Positions 29,177-36,971 of a stretch of 64,000 bases of DNA are shown here, piece by piece. Source of the stretch: Cupriavidus sp. D39 (GTDB lineage Bacteria > Pseudomonadota > Gammaproteobacteria > Burkholderiales > Burkholderiaceae); the NCBI RefSeq assembly GCF_026627925.1, contig NZ_JAPNLE010000009.1:4836001-4900000 (forward strand), in the 5' to 3' direction. The stretch's first letter is position 1; the number at the start of each line of letters is the position of its first letter. The notes under the pieces are model-generated. The model had not been told where the DNA came from. It did no database searches and was given only the letters and a program-made list of their open reading frames with translations. The position numbers and the translations under genes are program-made.

Positions 29177-31031
29177 GTGTGCCAAGAAGGAAAGCGACAG
29201 TACGTCGTCGTACATGCTGTATCTGTGATGAGGGTAGGCCCCTCGGTTTCGCCGATCAGGCGGTGATACCAAACCACCCTGAGCTGCAGCCGTTAAGAGC
29301 GGTTGTGGTGAGCGTCAAGGGAAAAGGCGGGATGAATCTCGTCAGGTAGGCAAGGAGGAGGCGAACGCAAGTGAACCATCGAAGAAGTGTCGAGAATTGC
29401 AATGATGTCAAAACCGAGGGCTCGACAACACCTCGGGATAAGTCAGACGGCAACCTGGAGGTGGGTCTGACGGCATCCGGCATAGAGATGGCGCGACCTT
29501 CCTGCAGGCATGGATACGGAACTTGGGAACCTGTCGTCTCGATGCTAAGGGAGAAACTCAAGCGGAGAACCCGTGAGAGTCAGAGTACCAATGCGAGGCA
29601 CAGGGGCGGAGTCATGCGTAGTAGCGGTGAAAGGGTTGTAATGACCTCTGGAGCGAAGGCATGACCTTGTCCGGCAGAGACCATAGAACAACCGCGATGC
29701 GGGAGGATTCCAGGGTCGACGCCAAGTCGTTCGAGATACCCAAGCGGTTGATTTGGGAAGCCTGGAAGCGTGTGGCCGCCAATCAAGGCGGGCCGGGCGT
29801 GGACAGCGAAAGTATTGAAATCTTCCGAAATCGTTTGGCAAGGAATCTATACGCCCTGTGGAATCGAATGAGTTCGGGGAGTTATTTTCCCCAGCCGGTC
29901 AAAGAGGTGCTGATTCCGAAGGGGAGCGGGTTTCGTCCTCTCGGGATACCGACCATCACTGACCGAGTGGCGCAGATGGCGGTCAAGTTAATGGTGGAGC
30001 CGAGAATCGATGCGATATTCCATGCATCATCGTTCGGTTATCGGCCGAACAAATCGGCGAAGCAAGCTGTGGCGCAAGCGAGAAGGAACTGTTGGCGCTA
30101 CGATTGGGTAGTCGATATTGACTTGAAATCCTTCTTTGACACCATCGACCACGAGCTTCTCAGGCGTGCGGTAGAAAAGCATGTCACGGAGCCATGGGTA
30201 CGACTCTACATTAGACGCTGGCTAGAGAGCCCGGTGCAGAAGCAAACCGGGGAATTGGTTGCTCGGGATAGAGGCACTCCGCAAGGCGGGGTGATCAGTC
30301 CATTGTTGGCTAACCTCTTTCTTCACTATGCGTTTGATCGATGGGTCCAGACCGAGCATCCGGAGGTGCCGTTTGAACGGTATGCCGACGATGTGGTTTG
30401 TCATTGCAGGACGAAGCATCAGGCGGAACAGTTCTTGTCTGCCTTGAGGGAACGGCTTACCGATTGTGGGCTTTCGCTACACCCGGAAAAGACGCGCTTG
30501 GTTTACTGCAAAGATGGACGACGTCGAGAGGACCATATCCATACAAAGTTCGACTTCCTTGGATTCAGCTTTCACGCTCGGACGGTACAGGACCGAGCGG
30601 GAAATTTGTTCAACGGATTCGGACCTGCGGTAAGTCAAAAGGCACTAACGCGCATGTCTCAGGCCATCCGAAGCATGAGTCTCAATCGAAGTACCTCAAT
30701 GACGCTGCGCGAACTGGCGCAGCGCATAAACCCAATGGTACGGGGATGGGTGAATTACTACGGTGCTTTCTATCCAGAGCGGCTGAAACAGTTCTTGATC
30801 AGAATAGACTTACGGCTTGGCAGGTGGGCGCGAAATAAGTACAAGCGGTTGAGAGGACATAAACGAGGATCTTGGGCGTGGCTCAAACGATGTCGGGAAA
30901 GTCTTCCTCAGCTGTTCGCGCACTGGGATTTCTGTTTCGAAGAACGGCGGACAAGAAGAGCCGTATGAATCGAGAGATTCACGTACGGATCTGTGAGAGC
31001 CTGAGGGGGCAGTTCCCTCGGGCCACTCGAC
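29177..31031 (+). mobile_element. Group II intron (not class C)
   Basis: Begins GTGTGCCAAGAAGGAAAGCG at 29177, a group II 5' end. A structured region of about 480 nt follows (for example ATGAGGGTAGGCCCCTC and GGCGGTGATACC), then the intron ORF. Domain V is GAGCCGTATGAATC-GAGA-GATTCACGTACGG (from 30958), with GATCTGTGAGAGCC after it. Domain VI is GAGGGGGCAGTTCCCTC, and the 3' end is near CACTCGAC (31031). Exon sequence on both sides is the terminal inverted repeat of the IS3-type element. Class was not determined; boundaries are accurate to a few bases. Confidence 0.82.
29661..30968 (+). CDS. ltrA: Group II intron reverse transcriptase/maturase
   Basis: A 435-residue intron-encoded protein with an RT domain of about residues 25-330 (GPGVDSESIE, PKGSGFRPLGIPTITDR, SFGYRPNKSAKQAV, RGTPQGGVISPLLAN, YADD at 241-244) and a maturase domain (TLRELAQRINPMVRGWVNYY). 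There is no endonuclease domain. The last codons (RRTRRAV and stop) overlap the 5' strand of domain V, a common arrangement. It is clearly different from the class C protein at 6008-7378, so the two introns were acquired independently. The frame is intact. Confidence 0.92.
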   Translation: MTLSGRDHRTTAMREDSRVDAKSFEIPKRLIWEAWKRVAANQGGPGVDSESIEIFRNRLARNLYALWNRMSSGSYFPQPVKEVLIPKGSGFRPLGIPTITDRVAQMAVKLMVEPRIDAIFHASSFGYRPNKSAKQAVAQARRNCWRYDWVVDIDLKSFFDTIDHELLRRAVEKHVTEPWVRLYIRRWLESPVQKQTGELVARDRGTPQGGVISPLLANLFLHYAFDRWVQTEHPEVPFERYADDVVCHCRTKHQAEQFLSALRERLTDCGLSLHPEKTRLVYCKDGRRREDHIHTKFDFLGFSFHARTVQDRAGNLFNGFGPAVSQKALTRMSQAIRSMSLNRSTSMTLRELAQRINPMVRGWVNYYGAFYPERLKQFLIRIDLRLGRWARNKYKRLRGHKRGSWAWLKRCRESLPQLFAHWDFCFEERRTRRAV

Positions 31032-31081
31032 TCTCCGTCTTCTTTGATGAAGCAAAATGGAGGGTGGTGTGCGACTGGAAG

Positions 31082-32629
31082 ATGAAACGATATACGGCCG
31101 AGCGCCGGGAGTGGGCGGTCGAGCAGATGATGCCTCCGCTTAACCGATCGGTAGTGGAGTTGGCCAAGGCCACGGGGATCACGACAGTGACCTTGCGGAC
31201 TTGGCGCGAGATGGCGAGAGCTGCAGGAAGAATTGTGCCGGGTGACGGGAAGCAAAGTGATCAATGGTCCAGTGCGGACAAGTTTCGCGTGGTGCTGGAG
31301 ACGGCGCCACTGAGTGAGGCGGAACTGTCGGAATACTGCCGGATGAAGGGCATCCAGCCGGAGCAGATCCGGCAATGGCGCGAGGCGTGCGAGCAGGCTA
31401 ATGCGGTGGCACCGGCCAAGCGAAGCCTGGCGCAGCGCCGGGAAGACGAAGCGGCGCAGAAGCGTGTACGAGAACTGGAGCGCGAGCTCAAGCGCAAGAA
31501 TGCGGCGCTGGCGGAAACGGCAGCGCTGCTGGTACTGCAAAAAAGCCGCAGCGATCTGGGGACGGGACGAGGAAGACTGATCAGCACCCCGGATCGCTTT
31601 GAAGCCATACAGTTGATCGATGAAGCGGTGAGCGCCGGGGCGCGACAGGCAATGGCCTGCGAAGCGCTGGGCTTGACCGAGCGAACCTTGCAGCGCTGGC
31701 GGCATGCCCCTGCCGATAAGCGGCTTGAGGCGCGTCGCGACGCGCCTGCCAACAAGCTCAGCGAAGCGGAACGGCAGGCATTGCTGACGGCGGCGAACCA
31801 GCCTGGCTATGCCAGCCTGACGCCGCACCAGATCGTGCCGAAGCTGGCGGACGAAGGGATCTACCTGGCGTCGGAATCGACGTTCTACCGGATCCTGAAG
31901 GCGGCGGGACAAGGCAGACGGCGTGGCCGCAGCAAGGCCCCGAGCGCTCGTCCGTTGACGACGCACCGGGCGGAAGGTCCGAATCAGGTTTGGTGCTGGG
32001 ACATCACTTGGCTACCGACCACAGTCAAGGGACGGTTCTTCTACTGGTACATGATGAAGGACATTTACAGCCGCAAACTGGTCGCCAACGAGGTGCATGA
32101 GAGCGAGTCGGCCGAGCATGCCAGCCGTCTGCTGATGCACGGTTGTTTGCGCGAGCAGACGGCGGGCCGCCCGCTGGTGCTGCACTCGGACAATGGCACG
32201 GCCATGAAGGGGGCGAGCATGCTGGCAACGATGTATGACTTGGGCGTGGTGCCGTCCTACAGCCGGCCCAGGGTGAGCAACGACAACGCCTACGCCGAAG
32301 CGTTGTTCCGCACGGCGAAGTACTGCCCGCTGTGGCCGGAGCGCCCGTTCGAGAGCCTGGAGCAAGCGCGTGCCTGGGTGCTGAGCTTCGTGCGTTGGTA
32401 CAACGACGAGCACCGCCACAGCAGCCTGAAATACGTCACGCCAAGCCAGCGGCATCAGGGCAAAGCCACTGCCCTGCTGGCGCAGCGCACGGCGCTGTAT
32501 CAGGCCGCGCGAGCCCGGAACCCGCAGCGTTGGGCTGCGGGCATCCGTAACTGGCAGCTAGTCGATGCCGTGTACCTGAACCCGGAACGAGCGCAGCAAA
32601 ACGTGGGGGATTGCAAGAAAGCAGCGTAA
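31082..32629 (+). CDS. IS3-family transposase (single ORF)
   Basis: A 515-residue fused transposase. It has an N-terminal helix-turn-helix (ELAKATGITTVTLRTWREM), a second HTH plus basic coiled region (about 75-145), another HTH region (190-270) and an rve integrase core with Asp307 (WCWDITWLP), Asp370 (VLHSDNGTAMK) and Glu406 (AYAEALFRTAKY). Most IS3 elements make this by frameshifting from two ORFs; here one continuous frame encodes it. A GTG at 31067 behind GGAGGG is an alternative start. The frame is intact, but the group II intron sits between its 5' inverted repeat and the gene. Confidence 0.9.
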   Translation: MKRYTAERREWAVEQMMPPLNRSVVELAKATGITTVTLRTWREMARAAGRIVPGDGKQSDQWSSADKFRVVLETAPLSEAELSEYCRMKGIQPEQIRQWREACEQANAVAPAKRSLAQRREDEAAQKRVRELERELKRKNAALAETAALLVLQKSRSDLGTGRGRLISTPDRFEAIQLIDEAVSAGARQAMACEALGLTERTLQRWRHAPADKRLEARRDAPANKLSEAERQALLTAANQPGYASLTPHQIVPKLADEGIYLASESTFYRILKAAGQGRRRGRSKAPSARPLTTHRAEGPNQVWCWDITWLPTTVKGRFFYWYMMKDIYSRKLVANEVHESESAEHASRLLMHGCLREQTAGRPLVLHSDNGTAMKGASMLATMYDLGVVPSYSRPRVSNDNAYAEALFRTAKYCPLWPERPFESLEQARAWVLSFVRWYNDEHRHSSLKYVTPSQRHQGKATALLAQRTALYQAARARNPQRWAAGIRNWQLVDAVYLNPERAQQNVGDCKKAA

Positions 32630-32715
32630 CGGCTGAGGCGACAACTACCTTGACACACGCCGGTGGAGACAAAAGAAAGACCTATTCTTCCTAAACTGAA
32701 CATGGAGATGCAGTC

Positions 32716-33816
32716 ATGGGGAAGATGGGAAGGCCCTTGGCCATAGACGAGGAGCATCACGCGCAGTTGCGGGAACTGGTGAGAGGCCATCCGAACGCGA
32801 CGATGAGGGAGTTGGCCCAAAGCCTTGCCGAGCAAGGTGGCCCCAGGGTCAGCACGGTCACGCTGGCGGCGGCTTTGCGCCGCGCTGGATTGAAGCGAGT
32901 TGCGCAACCCAGCGCTGTACTCTATGCAAAGCCCAGTGAGTCCGCGCATTACGGCTACAGCGATTCTCATCGCCTGGAGCCGGCCGATCCTGGCAAGTAC
33001 ACCAGTTGCCTGACCGATGCCGAATGGGCGCTGGCGGCCGACCTGTTCGAACGGCCAGAGGGACATCGGGGACGACCTGCGGTGTACGAGAGGCGCCGCA
33101 TGGTCGATGCGTGCTGCTACGTGCTGCGCACGGGCTGCTCCTGGCGCATGCTGCCGCGCGAGTCCTTTCCACCCTGGCCGGCCGTGCAAAAGGCCTTCCT
33201 GCGTTGGAGCGCGCAAGGCAAGTTCGAGCAGTTGCACGAGCGCCTGCGCCAGCAATGGCGCAGGCGCATCCAGCGCGAGGCCCAGCCCACAACCGCCATC
33301 ATCGATTCACAGTCGACCCGGATCTCGCCGCAGGGGGCAGGCCAAGGATACGACGCGGGCAAGAAGGTCAAAGGGCGCAAGCGACATATCGTGGTGGACA
33401 CGCTAGGGCTGTTGTTGGCGGTATGCATTACCAGCGCTAGCGTGCAAGATCGCGACGCAGCGCCAACGGTGGTGGCTCAAGCTTGCGCCAAGGCCGGCAC
33501 GTTGCAGCGGCTGTTTGCCGACTCGGCGTATGCGAGGCGCTGTGCCGCCGCCCTTGAGCAAGCTCACGGCCTGGATGTGCACATCGTGCGTCGCCCGCCC
33601 AAGGCTGGGCATTGGCACGATGCGCAGCAGTCCCTGTGGCCGCTGGATCAAACGTTCCCCACCTTGCCCATGCGCTGGGTGGTGGAGCGCACCCATGCCT
33701 GGAACGAGCGCTCGCGCCGCCTGATCATGCATCACGATCGCAGCATCGCCAGCGCAACCGCCTGGGTCTGGCTAGCTCAGGCACGTTTGCTCGTACGCCG
33801 ATTGACCAATGCCTGA
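32716..33816 (+). CDS. IS5-type transposase with extra N-terminal HTH domain
   Basis: A 366-residue DDE transposase. Residues about 95-366 are a typical IS5-family enzyme: CLTDAEWALAADLFERPEG (DUF4096-like), then Asp197 (AIIDSQSTR), Asp269 (LFADSAYAR), and Glu324 (RWVVERTHAWNERSRRL). Residues 1-65 (MGRPLAIDEEHHAQLRELV, then MRELAQSLAEQGGPRVSTVT and LRRAGLKR) look like the winged HTH of IS630/Tc1-type transposases and are not part of ordinary IS5 proteins. The frame is intact. It may be a fusion or a little-described IS5 subgroup. Confidence 0.85.
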   Translation: MGKMGRPLAIDEEHHAQLRELVRGHPNATMRELAQSLAEQGGPRVSTVTLAAALRRAGLKRVAQPSAVLYAKPSESAHYGYSDSHRLEPADPGKYTSCLTDAEWALAADLFERPEGHRGRPAVYERRRMVDACCYVLRTGCSWRMLPRESFPPWPAVQKAFLRWSAQGKFEQLHERLRQQWRRRIQREAQPTTAIIDSQSTRISPQGAGQGYDAGKKVKGRKRHIVVDTLGLLLAVCITSASVQDRDAAPTVVAQACAKAGTLQRLFADSAYARRCAAALEQAHGLDVHIVRRPPKAGHWHDAQQSLWPLDQTFPTLPMRWVVERTHAWNERSRRLIMHHDRSIASATAWVWLAQARLLVRRLTNA

Positions 33817-33970
33817 ATTTGTCCTCACCCTCTTTGCCGGTCAAAGAAAAGTGACCGGCAGCCCCCGCAGGGGATGTCGTACGGCTCTTGGGCCCAAAAG
33901 CCAACGCCGCAAAAATCAAAACCCAACCACAAACCAAGAGCCAACGGTTCTGCCCTTGTCCAACACCCCC

Positions 33971-34825
33971 TCACTTCCCCTTATAACTCGGAAAAAACAA
34001 CTGCTCCCCCTCCACCTTGTACGCCGCGATGGCGTCCTGCCCTTCCTTCGACGTAATCCACTCCACCAGCTTCATCGCATCCGTGTAATTCGTGCCAGGA
34101 TGCTTGGCCGGATTCACGGCGATCACGCCATACGGGTTGAACATCCTGGGATCGCCCTCCAGCAGGATCGCCAACCCGGTCTTGGCGCGGTAAGCGCCGT
34201 AGGTGGCCCGATCAGACAACGTGTAGCCCGGCATCTGCGCTGCCATGGTCAGCACCTCACCCATCCCCAGCCCCGCGTTCACATACCAGGGCTGTCCCTT
34301 GGGTTCGATCCCCACCTGTTTCCAGTAGTCCTTCTCCATCACGTCGGTCCCGGAGTTGTCCCCGCGCGAGATGAACTTGGTGCTGCCGGCGGCGATCTTC
34401 CTGAAGCCGGCTAGCACGTCCTTGCCGCCCTTGAGGCGGTCGGGGTCGCTGGCCGGGCCGACCACGATGAAGTCGTTGTACATGACGTCGCGGCGGTTGA
34501 CGCCGTAGCCCGCGGCCATGAATGCGTCTTCCATCTTGCGAGCGTGCACCAGCAGCACGTCGACGTCGCCCATCTCGCCCATCTTCATCGCCTTGCCCGA
34601 GCCCACCGCAATCACCTTGACGGCCACGCCGCTCTTTTGCTCGAACCTGGGCAGCAGGAATTTCAGCAGGCCGGAGTTTTCCGTGCTGGTGGTCGTGGCC
34701 AGCTTGAGTTCGCCAGCGAAGGCGCCAGCGGCGCCCGTCAGGCAGACCAGGCAAACCAGTCCCAGGTTGCGCGCGGCGCGGGTCGGTAAGTGACCCAAAA
34801 GGCTTTGTTTGGCGACGGCTTGCAT
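33971..34825 (-). CDS. tupA: Tungstate-binding periplasmic protein (TupA-like)
   Basis: A 284-residue secreted solute-binding protein with a signal peptide ending LTGAAGAFA|GELKL. The TTTSTENSGLL motif that grips the oxyanion in TupA follows immediately. Further family segments are VIAVGSGKAMKMGEMGDVD, SRGDNSGTDVMEKDYW and YTLSDRATY. It would deliver tungstate (less likely molybdate) to an ABC permease, but no tupB or tupC is adjacent. It is divergent from a ModE-like regulator, with two short palindromes in the 142-bp gap. Its stop codon abuts palindrome B. Confidence 0.9.
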   Translation of the reverse strand: MQAVAKQSLLGHLPTRAARNLGLVCLVCLTGAAGAFAGELKLATTTSTENSGLLKFLLPRFEQKSGVAVKVIAVGSGKAMKMGEMGDVDVLLVHARKMEDAFMAAGYGVNRRDVMYNDFIVVGPASDPDRLKGGKDVLAGFRKIAAGSTKFISRGDNSGTDVMEKDYWKQVGIEPKGQPWYVNAGLGMGEVLTMAAQMPGYTLSDRATYGAYRAKTGLAILLEGDPRMFNPYGVIAVNPAKHPGTNYTDAMKLVEWITSKEGQDAIAAYKVEGEQLFFPSYKGK

Positions 34826-34840
34826 GGAGTCTCCTTGTCT

Positions 34841-34858
34841 TATGTTTTCAGAAACATA
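34841..34858. promoter_or_regulatory. Inverted repeat TATGTTT-N4-AAACATA (tupA side)
   Basis: A perfect 7-bp inverted repeat with a 4-bp spacer (TCAG), 16 bp before the tupA start. It shares the TATG...CATA ends and spacing with the repeat at 34950-34969, so it is a probable operator of the ModE-like regulator. Confidence 0.65.
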
Positions 34859-34949
34859 ATTGCCACAAACTCATGAGATCGGTGAGAATGCAGCGAAATA
34901 CGTGGAAATCAGCGCCTTGCATTCTCGATGAACCACATCTCTAAAGTAA

Positions 34950-34969
34950 ATATGAAAGGCGTTTCATAT
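34950..34969. promoter_or_regulatory. Inverted repeat ATATGAAA-N4-TTTCATAT (regulator side)
   Basis: A perfect 8-bp inverted repeat with spacer GGCG that overlaps the regulator's start codon (34968), indicating autorepression by steric block of transcription or initiation. Confidence 0.65.
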
Positions 34970-36063
34970 GACATTTCGCTTTGACCTGTTCCCGGTAGTG
35001 GCCTCGGACGACAATCCGCGTTCCAATGCCAAGGTGTTCCAGCTGCTCAAGGCAGTGCGCGAGACCGGCTCCCTGCATCGCGCGGCGCGCGAGATCGGGC
35101 TGTCATACCGGCACGCCTGGGGCGTGATGCGATCATGGGAGGAAATGCTTGGGCGCAGCATGCTCGACATGGAGCGTGGCCGGGGGCGTCGCTGACGCTG
35201 TTCGGCGAGCGCTTGCTGCGCGCCGAAGGGCGCTTGCGCGATGCGATCGACCCGATCGTGCAAAAGGCGATGGTCGATTTCCTGGCGGACCTGGACGACG
35301 CGGCCCAGCCGCAGACCCGCATCCGCTTCTCCGGCAGCCACGATCCGGCCATGGAGGTCCTGGCGGGGGCACTGCGCGATGCGCCGGGCGGCCTGCAGCT
35401 CGACACCGTGTTCTGCGGCAGCGTGGAGGGCCTGATCTGCCTGCAGGAGCGGCAGTCCGAGCTGGCGGGCTTCTACGTCTCGCCGATCCAGAAGGCTGGC
35501 TCCGTGGCCCACGTCACGCTGCGTAAATGGCTGCGTCCGGCCGCCGTGCGCCTGATCCGCCTGGCCTGGCGCGAGCAAGGCCTCATCGTCGCGCCCGGGC
35601 TCGCGCGCGAGATCCACGACCTGCGCGACCTGGCCCGCACCCGGGTTCGCTTTGTCAATCGCCAGCGCAGTTCGGGCACGCGCATGCTGTTCGACCAGCT
35701 GCTGGCCACCGAGGGGCTGTTCCCGGACCAGATCGTCGGCTATGAAACCCCCGAGTTCAGCAACGAGAAGGTGGCGGAAGCGGTCCACGCCGGCCGCGCC
35801 GAGGTGGGATTCGGCCTGCGCATGAATGCCGAGGCCCATGGGTTGGCCTTTGTGCCGCTGACCCGCGAGGCCTACTACCTGGCGCTGCGCAAGAACGACC
35901 AGATCACGCCCTGGGCGCATGGCCTGCTGGCGCATATGGCCGACCCGGCCTTGCGCCGCCGCATCGAGGCGCTTCCCGGCTACGCCATGGCCGAGCCCGA
36001 CGGCATCCTGACGCCGCAAGAGGCACTCCCTGGTACGGCCCCGACGGCAAGGAAGACGGCTGA
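34968..36063 (+). CDS. ModE-type HTH regulator with oxyanion-binding domain (frameshifted)
   Basis: An N-terminal ModE/LysR-like winged helix (about residues 20-75; FQLLKAVRETGSLHRAAREI and LSYRHAWGVMRSWEEMLG) is fused to a periplasmic-binding-protein-like domain (FSGSHDPAMEVLAGALRDA ... RQRSSGTRMLFDQLLATEG ... FSNEKVAEAVHAGRAEVGFG). This matches one-component molybdate/tungstate regulators. The frame breaks at the G-run 35182-35186, where one G appears lost. A second loss near 36027-36030 would give the better C-terminus LPWYGPDGKEDG ending at 36063; without it the frame runs to 36178 with low-quality sequence. It is divergent from tupA. Confidence 0.78.
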
Positions 36064-36171
36064 CGCCGTCCACCAGGGAGGACCGGATCCCGGCCGTTTG
36101 AGCGCGCGCGTATTACACTGGTTAGGTAGGCGGGGCTGCATGCCCGCCAGACAAACCCTGCAAGGAGCGCC

Positions 36172-36788
36172 ATGCTAGAAACGGCCGCGTTGGCCGCGGG
36201 CTTGTCCTGGACCAGCGGATTCCGCCTTTACCTGGCCGTGTTCACGGCTGGCGCGCTGGGCCGCCTGGGCTGGCTGCACCTGCCGCCCGGCCTGCAAGCG
36301 CTGGAATCGTGGTGGGTGATCGCGCTGGCCGCGGTGCTGGCCCTGGCCGAGTTCGTGGCCGACAAGGTGCCGGGCTTCGATTCTTTCTGGGACAGCATCC
36401 AGACCTTTATCCGCATTCCCGCCGGCGCGATCCTGGCCGCCGCGGCCTTCGGGCAGCTCGATCCGCAATGGATGGTCGCCGCCGGGCTGGTGGGCGGCAC
36501 GCTGGCCGGCACCGCCCATGCCGCCAAGGCCGGCACCCGCGCCCTGATCAACGTCTCCCCGGAACCGTTTTCGAATTGGGCTGCCTCACTGAGCGAGGAC
36601 GTTGCCGCCAGCAGCGGACTGCTGCTGGCTTTTTCCTGCCCGTGGTGTTCCTGGTGGTGCTGGGCGTGCTGCTGCTGGTGGCGGCGTGGCTGCTGCCCAA
36701 GCTGTGGCGGGGCTTGCGCCATTTGCGCGACGCGCTGGCCAAGCGTGCGCCGGCAGCCTCGCCGGCGGGGCGCCAGCCCCGGCACTGA
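36172..36788 (+). CDS. DUF4126 membrane protein (frameshifted)
   Basis: An inner-membrane protein of about 205 residues after repair. DUF4126 begins at the N-terminus (LAAGLSWTSGFRLYLAVFTAG), with VPGFDSFWDSIQTFIRIPAG in the middle and the conserved TAHAAKAGTRALINVSPEPFS cut after AKAGTRA. The frame breaks at the T-run 36630-36634; restoring one T gives the final helix FLPVVFLVVLGVLLLVAAW and a basic C-terminal tail ending GRQPRH. About four transmembrane helices are expected. Function unknown. An AAGGAG RBS precedes the ATG. Confidence 0.8.
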
Positions 36789-36971
36789 GTGGCGGGTTCG
36801 CCCCTCGCTTTGCCCAATCCGGCCATAATCTGGCCCTGGTCCGGCGGATGCGCGCCGGGATCCACCCGCTGGTATCCTGCCGTGGCGCCAATCCCGGCCC
36901 GCGGCCTGCCCGGCTGGCCGCCGCCCTGCATGTGCACGGACAAGAGATTAGCGATTAGAGATAAGAGATCA

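Larger units (their letters stand above)
29160..32655 (+). mobile_element. IS3-type element interrupted by a group II intron
   Basis: Left end TGTCAGGATACTTGTCG (29160-29176) resumes after the intron with TCTCC. The right end reads, on the complement, TGTCAAGGTAGTTGTCGCC ending at 32655. These are clear imperfect inverted repeats starting TG, as in IS3 family. Without the 1855-bp intron the element is about 1.64 kb with one transposase gene. No convincing 3-5 bp target duplication is visible. Confidence 0.75.
29146..33831 (+). mobile_element. IS5-type element containing nested IS3-type element and intron
   Basis: The insertion interrupts the small hairpin TTTTCTTTG/CAAAGAAAA of palindrome B. 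The 5-bp sequence CTTTG flanks it on both sides (29141-29145, 33832-33836), and the ends are AGGGTG and CACCCT. The element's transposase is at 32716-33816. The left end is split by the IS3-type element, so the full terminal repeat cannot be read. An alternative is that this element starts near 32664 (GGTGGAGACAAAAG resembles the right-end complement GGTGAGGACAAATTC). Confidence 0.6.
28363..33970. repeat. Long imperfect palindrome B (interrupted by nested mobile elements)
   Basis: After removing 29146-33831 this is an approximately 920-bp inverted repeat. The outer arms are nearly identical: 28368-28500 against 33836-33965 share GTTGGACAAGGGCAGAACCG, TTGATTTTTGCGGCGTTGGC and GCTGCCGGTCACT. 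Inner blocks GGTTTCGTGGTTTTGTCTC (28732-28750) and its complement (28889 onwards) also pair; the centre is near 28820. One arm starts at the LysR stop codon, the other at the tupA stop codon, so the palindrome fills the whole space between two convergent genes. Confidence 0.85.

Noticed and set aside
29661..30968. Second reverse transcriptase as part of a defence system
   Set aside because: It lies between a group II 5' end and domain V inside an IS; maturase domain present.
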